NCBI GenBank assembly: GCA_944332455.1
Contig: CALVJY010000003.1
Coordinates: 113,988-157,327, forward strand
Length of the DNA stretch: 43,340 nt
Origin: an uncultured Clostridia bacterium
Lineage (GTDB): Bacteria; Bacillota; Clostridia; Christensenellales; HGM11417
Direction of reading: 5' to 3'
The notes under the pieces were generated by a model. The model saw nothing but the letters and a program-made list of their open reading frames with translations. It was not told where the DNA came from and made no database searches. The translations under genes were made by a program, and so were the position numbers. Of the stretch, positions 31,059 to 38,444 are shown one piece after another. Positions within the stretch are counted from its first letter, which is position 1. Every line of letters starts with the position of its first letter.

Positions 31059-32996
31059 TCAGCCGACGACCTTGTCTTCGCACTCTTTTTTGACCCGCTC
31101 GATGAAGGCCTCGGGCTCCATTTTGCCCAGGTCTCCGGCCGAACGGGAGCGGACCGAGATCACGCCCTCCTCGGCCTCCTTGTCCCCCAGGATGACCATG
31201 TAGGGGATCTTGTTCAGCTGGGCCTCGCGGATCTTGTAGCCGATCTTTTCGGAGCGGTCGTCCACTTCGGTGCGGATGCCGGCCGCCCGCAGACGGGCGG
31301 CAAAGGCCTTGGCCTGTTCGGCGGTGCGGTCGGTCAGGCTCATGACCGTGGCCTGGACCGGCGCCATCCACAGGGGCAGCGCGCCCGCATACTTTTCGAT
31401 GAGCATGGACAGGGTGCGCTCGTAGCAGCCGATGGAGGAACGGTGGATGATGATGGGCCGCTTTTTCTCACCGTCCTGATCGATGTAGGTCATGTCAAAG
31501 CGTTCGGCCAGGGCGAAGTCGATCTGAATGGTGATCAGGGTGTCCTCCTTGCCGTAGACGTTGGTGGTCTGGATGTCCAGCTTGGGGCCGTAGAAGGCGG
31601 CCTCGCCTTCGGCCTCCACAAAGTCCACGTCCAGGTGATGCAGGATCTGCCTCATCTGGTCCTGGGTGCTCTCCCACTGCTCGGCGGTGCCCACGTACTT
31701 GTCCTTGTTCTTGGGGTCCCACTTGGAGAAGCGGTAGGAGATCTCGTCCTCGAACCCCATGCAGCGGATCATGTACTTGCACAGATCCAGCGCCTGTCTG
31801 AACTCCTCCTCCAGCTGTTCGGGGGTGCAGACGATGTGGCCGTCGGAGAGGGTGAACTGCCGCACCCGGATCAGCCCGTGCATCTCCCCGCTGGCCTCCT
31901 TGCGGCAGAGGGTGGCGGTCTCGGCGTAGCGGCAGGGCAGATCGCGGTAGCTCTTCAGCCCGTTCTTGTAGATGGTGAACTGGAAGGGGCAGGTCATGGG
32001 CCGCAGGGCCAGCACTTCCTCGTCCTTGTCCTCGTCGCCGATGATGAACATCTTGTCGCGGTAGTGATCCCAGTGGCCGGAGATCTTGTAGAGGTTGTTC
32101 TTGGCCATGACGGGGGTCTTGGTCAGCATGTAGCCCCGGCGCTCCTCCTCGTCCTCCACGAACCGCTGCAGGATCTGCAGCACCTTGGCCCCCTTGGGCA
32201 TCATCAGCGGCAGCCCCTGACCGATGTTCTCGTCGGTCATGAACAGGCCGAGTTCCCGGCCCAGCTTGTTGTGGTCCCTCTTTTTGGCCTCCTCCAGCGC
32301 CTGCAGGTAGGCCTCGAGGTCGGCCTTTTTGTCGAAGGCGGTGCCGTAGATGCGGGTGAGCATTTTGTTGTGCTCGTCCCCCTTCCAGTAGGCGCCGGCC
32401 AGCGAAGTCAGCTTGAAGGCCTTGATCTTGCCGGTGGAAGTCAGATGGGGTCCCCGGCACAGATCCACAAAAGAACCCTGCCGGTAGAAGGAGATGGTCT
32501 CCCCCTCGGGGATCTCCTTGATGAGCTCCACCTTGTATTTTTCGCGGTACTTCTGCATCTCCTTGAGCGCGGCCTCCCGGGAGAGCTCGAAGCGCTCGAT
32601 GGGAAAGTCCGCCTTGATGATCTTGGTCATCTCGGCCTCGATCTTGCCCAGATCCTCCTGGGTGATGGGAGAGCGGAATTCAAAGTCATAGTAGAAGCCG
32701 GTCTTGATGGCCGGGCCGATGGCCAGCTTGCAGGTCGGGAAGACGCTCTTGACCGCCTGGGCCAGAATGTGGGCGGCGGTGTGGCGGTAGGCCTCCTTGC
32801 CCTCCTCGTCCTTGAAGGTCAGCACTTCGAAGGCCGCGTCATGGTCGATGACGGCCGAAAGATCGCACAGTTTTCCGTCTACCCGGCAGATCAGCGCGGC
32901 CCGGGCCAGCCCTTCGCTGATGGCCTTGGCGGCCTCCAGGCCGCTGACCGGCCCCTCGAATTCCCGGACCGATCCGTCCTTGAGTGTCAGTTTCAT
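31059..32996 (-). CDS. thrS: Threonine-tRNA ligase
   Basis: This 645-residue enzyme has a TGS domain (residues 1 to about 62), an editing domain with HTAAHILAQAVK (about 73), the class II catalytic core (about 240-535) and an anticodon-binding domain to the end. Zinc ligands are in place: Cys in LRPMTCPFQF, His in SDGHIVC and His in IIHRSSIGCYERTL. Motif 2 is divergent: RYAETATLCRKEASGEMHGLIRVRQFTLSDGHIVC-like, where most ThrRS have HR.E.SG...FTQDDAHIF. GGAGGTAATGG precedes the ATG. It is controlled by the T-box upstream. Confidence 0.95.
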   Translation of the reverse strand: MKLTLKDGSVREFEGPVSGLEAAKAISEGLARAALICRVDGKLCDLSAVIDHDAAFEVLTFKDEEGKEAYRHTAAHILAQAVKSVFPTCKLAIGPAIKTGFYYDFEFRSPITQEDLGKIEAEMTKIIKADFPIERFELSREAALKEMQKYREKYKVELIKEIPEGETISFYRQGSFVDLCRGPHLTSTGKIKAFKLTSLAGAYWKGDEHNKMLTRIYGTAFDKKADLEAYLQALEEAKKRDHNKLGRELGLFMTDENIGQGLPLMMPKGAKVLQILQRFVEDEEERRGYMLTKTPVMAKNNLYKISGHWDHYRDKMFIIGDEDKDEEVLALRPMTCPFQFTIYKNGLKSYRDLPCRYAETATLCRKEASGEMHGLIRVRQFTLSDGHIVCTPEQLEEEFRQALDLCKYMIRCMGFEDEISYRFSKWDPKNKDKYVGTAEQWESTQDQMRQILHHLDVDFVEAEGEAAFYGPKLDIQTTNVYGKEDTLITIQIDFALAERFDMTYIDQDGEKKRPIIIHRSSIGCYERTLSMLIEKYAGALPLWMAPVQATVMSLTDRTAEQAKAFAARLRAAGIRTEVDDRSEKIGYKIREAQLNKIPYMVILGDKEAEEGVISVRSRSAGDLGKMEPEAFIERVKKECEDKVVG

Positions 32997-33080
32997 ACCA
33001 TTACCTCCTGTTCTCTGCCTGAGGCGGCAGAGCGCCTGTGATCTTTTGTTTCGCTTTGTTTATGGATAAAAAAATTATTT

Positions 33081-33116
33081 TTGAAAGATCAATTATGCTT
33101 GAAAGATCAATTATGA
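33081..33116. repeat. 18-bp tandem duplication in the thrS leader
   Basis: TTGAAAGATCAATTATGC (33081-33098) is followed at once by TTGAAAGATCAATTATGA (33099-33116). It lies between the T-box terminator and the thrS ribosome site, so it is part of the read-through leader. Confidence 0.92.
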
Positions 33117-33289
33117 AGAGTCTCTAAGAAAGAGTTCCGCCTTGACAGGCTTTTACCCGGCCCGGCTGTCCCGGAAAATCCTTTCCCTTCCGGCCACCCG
33201 AGCCCTCTCCCGACTGCCCCGGGCATTTTCCGGACCGAAACCCGACTCCCCGAAGTTCTCCTCTCGAAAGGCGGCTTGTTCACAAGGTC

Positions 33290-33504
33290 AAAAAAAACGC
33301 CCTCATGCCTTGGCATAAGGACGATGTTCCACCGTGGTTCCACCTTAATTTTGTACTCTTTTCCCTCTGTCGCGGGAAGGGCCGCCGGATCCTGCGAAGA
33401 GCGGTTTCCCCCTGTTCACGCCGTCGCGCGGCTTGCACCCTCCCGCGCTCGCTGGACACTTTGTGGACCGGTACTTGTCTCCTCGACCCGGATATGTCGT
33501 TGTG
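33290..33504 (-). promoter_or_regulatory. T-box riboswitch controlling thrS
   Basis: Starting just after the promoter, the leader has a Stem I-like arm (GAGGAGACAAGTACC, then AGCGAG...GGGTGCAAGCC). The T-box proper reads AAGGTGGAACCACGG (33332-33346). An intrinsic terminator follows (12-bp stem 33298-33309 with 33312-33323, then U8 at 33290-33297), whose 5' arm directly follows the T-box. Uncharged tRNA-Thr would pair with Stem I and the UGGA of the T-box to prevent termination. A GAACAGG with ACA at 33413-33415 is a tentative specifier. Distance to thrS is about 290 nt. Confidence 0.88.
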
Positions 33505-33510
33505 CTTGAT

Positions 33511-33539
33511 ATTATAAGCACATTTTTTCCGCTTGTCAA
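33511..33539 (-). promoter_or_regulatory. Consensus sigma-A promoter of the T-box/thrS transcript
   Basis: On the minus strand TTGACA (33534-33539), a 17-bp spacer and TATAAT (33511-33516), a perfect consensus. Confidence 0.9.
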
Positions 33540-33583
33540 CTTTTTTGCCGGGCTTTTGCAAAATTGTCGGAAATTTCTCCCCC

Positions 33584-33964
33584 TCAGCCCCGGAGCAGCC
33601 GGCGGACCGGCTGGGAGACCAGCTGTTCGGCCGCCCGCATCAGCATGGGCGGAAAGACCGGTTTGCACAGAACATGGTCGGCCCCGGCGGCCGCCGTCCG
33701 GACGATGCAGTCCTGGGCGCTCAGCCCGGAGAGTACCAGAATTTTGACCGGCAGACCGGCCTCCCGGATCCGGCCGATGACCTCGATGCCGTTGAGCTCC
33801 CGCAGCATCAGGCCCAGCACCAGAAGATCGGCGCGGGCTGCCGCGGCCAGCGCCCGGGCGGGAGAATCGGTGCGCAGCACCACCTCCCAGCCCTCCCGGG
33901 CAAAGATCTCCTCATAGACCCGAAAATTCTTCTCTCCGTCTTCCAGCAGTACCACTCGTTTCAT
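33584..33964 (-). CDS. Stand-alone receiver-domain protein lacking the phospho-acceptor Asp
   Basis: This 126-residue protein is only a CheY-like receiver. It has the acidic N-terminal pair (VVLLEDGEKN), the beta-3/loop region ADLLVLGLMLRELNGIEVI, the switch Ser (LVLSGLS) and the conserved Lys (HVLCKPV). In normal receivers the beta-3 strand ends in Asp (DLVLLDLMLP); here that position is Gly (LVLGLML) and the following Pro is Arg. It therefore probably cannot be phosphorylated. The C-terminal half resembles the Spo0A receiver. GGGAGG precedes ATG 33964, and upstream frame to 34156 has no support. No kinase is nearby. Confidence 0.85.
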   Translation of the reverse strand: MKRVVLLEDGEKNFRVYEEIFAREGWEVVLRTDSPARALAAAARADLLVLGLMLRELNGIEVIGRIREAGLPVKILVLSGLSAQDCIVRTAAAGADHVLCKPVFPPMLMRAAEQLVSQPVRRLLRG

Positions 33965-34202
33965 AACCGCCCTCCCAGGGGATCTGCCGCGCGGGGAAAC
34001 CAAATCCGGATCAGGAGCGTTGAGCGTCCCCGCCCCGCGGCGCCGCAGAACATTGTAGCACGTCTGCCGCCCGCTGTCACGGCGAACGGCCGCCGGAAAA
34101 CCCGAAAAAACAAAATCAGACAAAATCCCAAAAAAGGGGCAACATTCCGAAGGCATTTCGACCCGCTGCCCGGGGAAAGGCGGAGATCCCCCCTTGAAGG
34201 GT

Positions 34203-34814
34203 CTAGTTTTTCCGGGTCAGCCGCTTTTTGCACATCCCCGTCTTGCCGCACTCGGGGCAGGTCAGCTGGCGGCGGGTAAAAGTGTGAAGGCCCTTGACGT
34301 AGGCCCCCGCCGTGGGGACGAACAGCGCCCCGCAGTGCGGACACTCAAAGTATCCGGCCCGGACGTCGAGCAGGACCGCCGCGCCGATTCCGGCCGCCGC
34401 CGTGGCCACAGCCAGGATCAGCAGCGCCACCCGGACCGGCGCGGGCAGTTCCAGAAAGGAGGCCAGGGCCGTCAGGGCGCAGACGGCGATGACGGTGACG
34501 ATCCCGCAGACCAGAGAGAGGCCGAAATTTTTTCTGTTCTCATGGTTCTCCTGCACCAGGGACAGCAGGTTCTCCTCTGCCCGCCGGCGATAGTCCTCCT
34601 CGGTCACCCGAGCCCCCGAGAGCAGGTCGTTGACCGAAATGTGCAGCCGCTCGCACAGCGGCAGCATCAGGGAGACCTCGGGCAGCCCCTTGCCGCACTC
34701 CCACTTGGAGACGGTCTTGTCGCTGATGCCCAGGGCTTCGGCCAGCTCTGCCTGGGTGAGGCCCTCGCTCCTGCGCCGCTCGGCAATGAATTTGCCGGTC
34801 CTGATCTGATCCAT
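34203..34814 (-). CDS. XRE-type HTH regulator with two TM helices and a C-terminal zinc ribbon
   Basis: This 203-residue protein has an N-terminal HTH (residues about 6-60: GKFIAERRRSEGLTQAELAEALGISDKTVSKWECGKGLPE), a linker, two TM helices (about 108-130 and 136-158) and a cytoplasmic-side ribbon with CPHC and CPEC knuckles (about 168-194). Membrane-anchored XRE regulators of this layout occur widely in Clostridia, but their signals are mostly unknown. AGGAGG lies 8 nt before ATG 34814. Its promoter carries a dyad in the spacer, suggesting autoregulation. The 240 bp between it and the receiver gene holds no recognisable feature. Confidence 0.88.
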   Translation of the reverse strand: MDQIRTGKFIAERRRSEGLTQAELAEALGISDKTVSKWECGKGLPEVSLMLPLCERLHISVNDLLSGARVTEEDYRRRAEENLLSLVQENHENRKNFGLSLVCGIVTVIAVCALTALASFLELPAPVRVALLILAVATAAAGIGAAVLLDVRAGYFECPHCGALFVPTAGAYVKGLHTFTRRQLTCPECGKTGMCKKRLTRKN

Positions 34815-34886
34815 GTTCAAAACCTCCTGAACGTTTGCCCGAAGAGCGGACCCGGGATCTCTCAAGCCTTCCCCTCGGGCCCTTTG

Positions 34887-34915
34887 ATCATAGCACAAAT
34901 TCGGACGAATGTACA
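34887..34915 (-). promoter_or_regulatory. Promoter of the membrane XRE gene with dyad in the spacer
   Basis: On the minus strand TGTACA (34910-34915), a 17-bp spacer and TATGAT (34887-34892, TGC-extended). The spacer contains ATTCG-GA-CGAAT (34899-34910), a 12-bp inverted repeat well placed for an operator. The operator role is inferred. The rest of the 34815-35257 gap holds the AT-rich sequence near 35030-35090 and the ribokinase terminator. Confidence 0.6.
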
Positions 34916-35158
34916 CCCACGCTCCGTAGAGTTTGCCCCTTTTCCACTGAACGCAAAGCTTCTTTGAGAAAAAGCCCAAGTTTACCCCTTTTGTCTCCCG
35001 CCCCCGCCGGTCCGGCCTGTTTGAATGATTTTACTGCCAAAATCTCATAAAAAATAATTTTTGAAAGTTTTTGTACGTTCAAATCAGGCCAAAAGTACGG
35101 CGAGAGGAACGGGCGGAAACCCGAAGCTTCAAAAAGGCTTTTCTTCCGCAAGCAAAAA

Positions 35159-35180
35159 GCCCCGCTTTTGACGGCGGGGC
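35159..35180 (-). terminator. Terminator of ribokinase gene
   Basis: GCCCCGC (35159-35165) pairs with GCGGGGC (35174-35180), and on the minus strand it is followed by TTTTTGC. It lies about 75 bp past the stop. Confidence 0.8.
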
Positions 35181-35257
35181 AGGAACAAATGCTGTTTGAT
35201 GTACAAACCCGACTTTTTAGCCGACCCGCGGAGGCAGAAAGCCCTCGGGGACGGGGG

Positions 35258-36142
35258 TTACTCGGCGTCGAGGGAGCGGGCAAAGGCCAGCACTTCCTCC
35301 CGGGTGGGGATGGACTGCTGGGCGCCCTTTCGGGTCACGGACAGGCTGGCCGCCAGACCGGCAAAGATCATGGCCTCGGGAATGGAAGCGCCGTTGGCCA
35401 GCTCCACCGCCAGTCCGCCGCAGAAGGTGTCTCCGGCCGCCGTCGTGTCCACCGGTTTGACCTTGGGACAGGAAAATTCCCGCCGGCCGGCGGCATCGAT
35501 CAGGGCCTGCCCCTTGCCGCCCTGCGTCAGGATGATCTGCCGGATGCCCTGACCGAGCAGCTTCTCCGCGCCGCCCAGAATTTCCAGCTCGGATTCGTTG
35601 GGGGTGATGATGTCCACAGCGGAGAACCAGGCCGAAACGGCGGGGTCGGCAGGCGCGGGATTGAGGATGGTCAGAAGCCCCTTCTCCTTGGCCTTTTTCA
35701 GGCCGTAGCCCACGACTTCCAGGGGCGTTTCGAGCTGGGTCAGGAAGATGTCTCCCGGCTCGGCCTCATCCAGCAGGCGGTCCAGATCAGCCGGCGACAG
35801 GGCGGCGTTGGCGCCCCGGTCCAGAATGATGCGGTTGTCGCCCCCCACCACCAGAATGACGGCGATGCCCGAGGGCCCTTCCACCCTGCGAATGGCGTCG
35901 GTCTGCACCCCGTAAGAGGTCAGGTGGGCGATCAATTCCTCCCCGAAGGCGTCGCTGCCCACGCAGCCGGCCATGCGGACCCGGCCGCCCAGCTTGCCGC
36001 AGGCCGCCGCCTGATTGGCACCCTTGCCCCCGCAGTTGGTCAGAAAGCCGCTGCCCGTGATGGTCTCGCCCGCCTGCGGACAATAGGGGCTGTTGATGAC
36101 CAGATCCATATTCAGGCTCCCCGCCACAAAAATCTTCTTCAT
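35258..36142 (-). CDS. rbsK: Ribokinase (PfkB family)
   Basis: This 294-residue sugar kinase starts MKKIFVAGSLNMDLVI. PfkB motifs are GGKGANQAAACGKLG (about residue 37) and the anion hole/base DTTAAGDTFCGGLAVEL (about 237), with NPAPAD and TPNESE in between. The TTAAGDTF form is that of true ribokinases, so ribose to ribose 5-phosphate is likely, although deoxyribose or other pentoses cannot be excluded. The ATG at 36142 is chosen because AAAAAGG lies 11 nt upstream, inside a longer frame that starts within the promoter region. No ribose transporter is adjacent. Confidence 0.9.
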   Translation of the reverse strand: MKKIFVAGSLNMDLVINSPYCPQAGETITGSGFLTNCGGKGANQAAACGKLGGRVRMAGCVGSDAFGEELIAHLTSYGVQTDAIRRVEGPSGIAVILVVGGDNRIILDRGANAALSPADLDRLLDEAEPGDIFLTQLETPLEVVGYGLKKAKEKGLLTILNPAPADPAVSAWFSAVDIITPNESELEILGGAEKLLGQGIRQIILTQGGKGQALIDAAGRREFSCPKVKPVDTTAAGDTFCGGLAVELANGASIPEAMIFAGLAASLSVTRKGAQQSIPTREEVLAFARSLDAE

Positions 36143-36172
36143 GTCTTGCTCTGCCTTTTTCATTTTTTCACT

Positions 36173-36201
36173 ATTATAGCACACTTGCGGCCGATCGCAA
36201 A
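36173..36201 (-). promoter_or_regulatory. Extended -10 promoter of ribokinase gene
   Basis: On the minus strand TGCTATAAT (TATAAT at 36173-36178) with a weak TTTGCG 17 bp upstream (36196-36201). The leader would be only about 25 nt. Confidence 0.6.
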
Positions 36202-36296
36202 GCAATTCACGGTCACAAAGCAATGAAAAGAACTTTTAAAAAACGGTGCCTCTCCTTTCTTTTAAAAGAACAATGGCTCCCCTTAAAAAAGCCTGG

Positions 36297-36397
36297 CCTC
36301 TCCCTTTCTGACGGAAACTCGAAGTCCCTTGTGACGGAAGCTTAAAAACCTCTTTTTGATGAAAACTCAAAGCCTCTTTTTGATGGAGCCATGGAAG
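36297..36397. repeat. Degenerate 24-bp tandem repeats upstream of ribokinase
   Basis: Units end at about 36324, 36348, 36372 and 36397. The best pair is CCTCTTTTTGATGAAAACTC (36349 on) and CCTCTTTTTGATGGAG (36373 on), and earlier units have TGACGGAA in the same place. The surrounding 36143-36695 gap has no gene. Confidence 0.7.
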
Positions 36398-36438
36398 CCA
36401 CACCTTTTTCTCCGAACTGCCGTTCCCGGCCATTTTCC

Positions 36439-36483
36439 TTGCATAGTACTATGCAAATTCAGACTTTTCAGAGTACTATGCAA
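36439..36483 (-). repeat. REP-like palindromic element, copy 2
   Basis: The perfect 18-bp palindrome TTGCATAGTACTATGCAA (36439-36456) and, 13 nt on, CAGAGTACTATGCA (36470-36483). Read on the minus strand this is the same two-part structure as at 22112-22155, but with outer arms TTCCTTTGCATAGTACT / AGTACTATGCAAGGAA that make one long imperfect hairpin. Confidence 0.8.
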
Positions 36484-36695
36484 AGGAAAAACCTGCTTTT
36501 TCGGCAAGCAAAAGCGTTTTTGTCCGGGCAATTCTGCCTTTTTCTCCTTCGCCTGCGAAAAATTTGAACGGCAGACAAAAGAGGAGCGAACCAAACGCCG
36601 CTCCTCGCCCCAAGGAAAAAACTTTGCTTCCTCTTCCTCTTTTTATCTTCCGCCCGCGCCCTCGCCCGAGCAACCATCTCCCTGCCCCTCTCGGG

Positions 36696-37784
36696 TCAGC
36701 GCTCGATCCCCCACTTTTTCAGCCAGCCTCTGGCGTCATTCTCCCGGTCGGCGGGCAACACGTGCTGGGTCTGCAGGATGAGCCCGGGCTTTCCGGTGAG
36801 GGCGGCGTAGTAATCCACCGCCTCGTAGCCGTAGATCATCACCCCTTTCCCGGCCTCCGCGATGGCCGAAAACACCCGCTCCTGATTGTCGAAGCAGGGT
36901 TCCGGTCCGGTGCCCAGCACCCATTGCACGGCATTGAGGTCGGGCATGGCCAGAATGTCCTGCAGATGGTTGAGTTCCCCCGGGCCGTCCAGATGGTAGA
37001 TGGTGTTGTCCAGGTATTTGCACTGGGCGGTGAGGTCGGGCAGCACAAACTCTTTGAACATGTCGTTGCCGATCATGTAGCAAAAATCGCACTGAATGAT
37101 GTAGGAGGGCCTGTCCGAATAGATCATGGACCAGTCGGTAAAGCCCGCCTCCCGGCTGTGCAGGGCCTCGGCGATGCGGTCGTAGTAGCCCTTCCACAGG
37201 CGGGCGATCTGCCCGGACAGCCGCTTGACGTCCTCCGGGTGATCATACAGCTCGAACAAAAGCCTCTCGGCCGGGAAAAAGGTGGACAGCACGTCCAGCA
37301 CGCCCCCAAGATCGGGCATGCTCAGCAGCAGCTGTCCCCCGAACCGCTCCCAGCCCCGGCGGCAGAATTCCAGGATGTAGGAAAGCCAGGGGCTGTCCTC
37401 GTGGGGCTCGAAGTTCAGCGTCCGGATGTCATGATCCTCTTTGGGGTGAAACCACACCAGCCCGGTGTCGTTTTCCAGCTCGGCCCCCAAAAATTCGGCC
37501 AGCACGCCCGGCCCGAAGATGTCCAGATTGTAGACCGGAAAGGCGTCTCCGTAAAAGGAGTACTGGCTGTACTCGTACTCGATGGCGTCCAGCCAGTCGT
37601 CGGGATCGACCTTCAGGGAGATGTTTCCCTGCCGGGGCAGCCCCACCTTGGGCACCCGGCCCTTCGGCGGGCGGTTCCGGATGATGGCGCCGCTGACCGG
37701 ACGGGTCCCCTTCCCCGCCCACCAATCGGCGTAGACCTCCCGGATCCGCTGAAAACGATCCGGGCTGAAATCGATATGAGCCAT
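36696..37784 (-). CDS. Uroporphyrinogen decarboxylase-fold (URO-D/MtaA-like) protein
   Basis: This 362-residue protein begins MAHIDFSPDRFQRIREVYADWWAG. It has family features such as GNISLKVDPDDW, FGPGVLAEFLGAELEN, SLMPDLGG-type LLLSMPDLGG, DWSMIYSDRPSYIIQCDFCYMIGNDMFKEFVLP (about residue 214), YHLDGPGELNHLQDIL and a final GLILQTQHVLP. It lacks the arginine-rich N-terminal substrate loop of HemE, so it is not heme biosynthesis. Relatives of this subgroup occur with sugar-catabolism or corrinoid methyltransferase genes, and the neighbouring ribokinase is compatible with the former. The exact reaction is unknown. AAGGAG precedes the ATG. Confidence 0.8.
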   Translation of the reverse strand: MAHIDFSPDRFQRIREVYADWWAGKGTRPVSGAIIRNRPPKGRVPKVGLPRQGNISLKVDPDDWLDAIEYEYSQYSFYGDAFPVYNLDIFGPGVLAEFLGAELENDTGLVWFHPKEDHDIRTLNFEPHEDSPWLSYILEFCRRGWERFGGQLLLSMPDLGGVLDVLSTFFPAERLLFELYDHPEDVKRLSGQIARLWKGYYDRIAEALHSREAGFTDWSMIYSDRPSYIIQCDFCYMIGNDMFKEFVLPDLTAQCKYLDNTIYHLDGPGELNHLQDILAMPDLNAVQWVLGTGPEPCFDNQERVFSAIAEAGKGVMIYGYEAVDYYAALTGKPGLILQTQHVLPADRENDARGWLKKWGIER

Positions 37785-37943
37785 GATGCGCGCTCCTTTG
37801 CCGCCCTCCCGGCGGCCGGCTGATCCGGACCTTTTAAAGTTGCCGGCTGAAAACCTTTTGTCCGGTTTTTTCGCCGGCCGATCCGGGCCGAAGGCAGCCT
37901 TTGCCCGTCTGCCGGGCCACTCCTTCCGGACGGCCTCTCTTTC

Positions 37944-37972
37944 ATTTTACAAAATGGCTCCAATCTTGTCAA
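37944..37972 (-). promoter_or_regulatory. Sigma-A promoter of the URO-D-like gene
   Basis: On the minus strand TTGACA (37967-37972), a 17-bp spacer and TAAAAT (37944-37949). The transcript would have a leader of about 150 nt. Confidence 0.8.
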
Positions 37973-38100
37973 TCTTCCGCAGAGGCAGTTTCGGGGATTT
38001 TCCCCTTCCTTCTTTTTTCCGGAATTTTTAAGACATACATAAAACTCCTGAAACTTTTACAAAACAATCTTTTTTGAAAAATTTTTCCCCTTTTCACTCT

Positions 38101-38136
38101 TCAAAAACAGAAAAGGACAGCGAGATTCCGCTGTCC
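38101..38136 (-). terminator. Terminator downstream of recG
   Basis: GGACAGCG (38115-38122) pairs with CGCTGTCC (38129-38136), and the minus strand continues TTTTCTGTTTTT. It lies about 310 bp past the recG stop, beyond the repeat block at 38198-38371. Confidence 0.8.
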
Positions 38137-38197
38137 GAAAAATCTGAGTTTTCTACCTGTTTTTCAGGTCGGGTCCGCTGAACAGGATCTCCTTTCC

Positions 38198-38371
38198 GGT
38201 ATGATCCTTCCGGGGTATCACTATCAGAAAACACCGTTTGAGGTGTTGTAATTGTTACGTAACCAAGTGCGATTCTTCCGGGCCTTGTCATCAGAAAACA
38301 CCTGTATTGATGGGAATGCTGACCGACATGGCCCCGGTATGATTTTCCGGGGCATCGTCATCAGAAAACGC
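38198..38371. repeat. Three degenerate units of about 68 bp in the recG 3' region
   Basis: A core resembling GGTATGATTCTTCCGGGGCA followed by TC.TCATCAGAAAACACC occurs three times. The shared ATCAGAAAAC falls at 38223, 38290 and 38360 (spacings 67 and 70). Sequences between cores have diverged. The 37785-38444 gap otherwise holds the URO-D promoter and the recG terminator. Confidence 0.75.
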
Positions 38372-38444
38372 CCAAAGGCGCAGAGGGCGCTGCGTTTGCC
38401 CAACGGCCAGACCGGCCCCGCTTTCAGAGAAAAGATCGGGCAGG

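Noticed and set aside
33107..33343. Leader peptide gene upstream of thrS
   Set aside because: The frame crosses the T-box terminator; control is explained by the T-box.
34815..34979. Longer N-terminus of the XRE regulator
   Set aside because: It would include the promoter and dyad; ATG 34814 has a strong AGGAGG.
36236..36433. Leftward 65-codon gene with HQKE repeats
   Set aside because: The peptide repeat simply reflects the 24-bp DNA repeat; there is no ribosome site and the frame is not maintained across all units.
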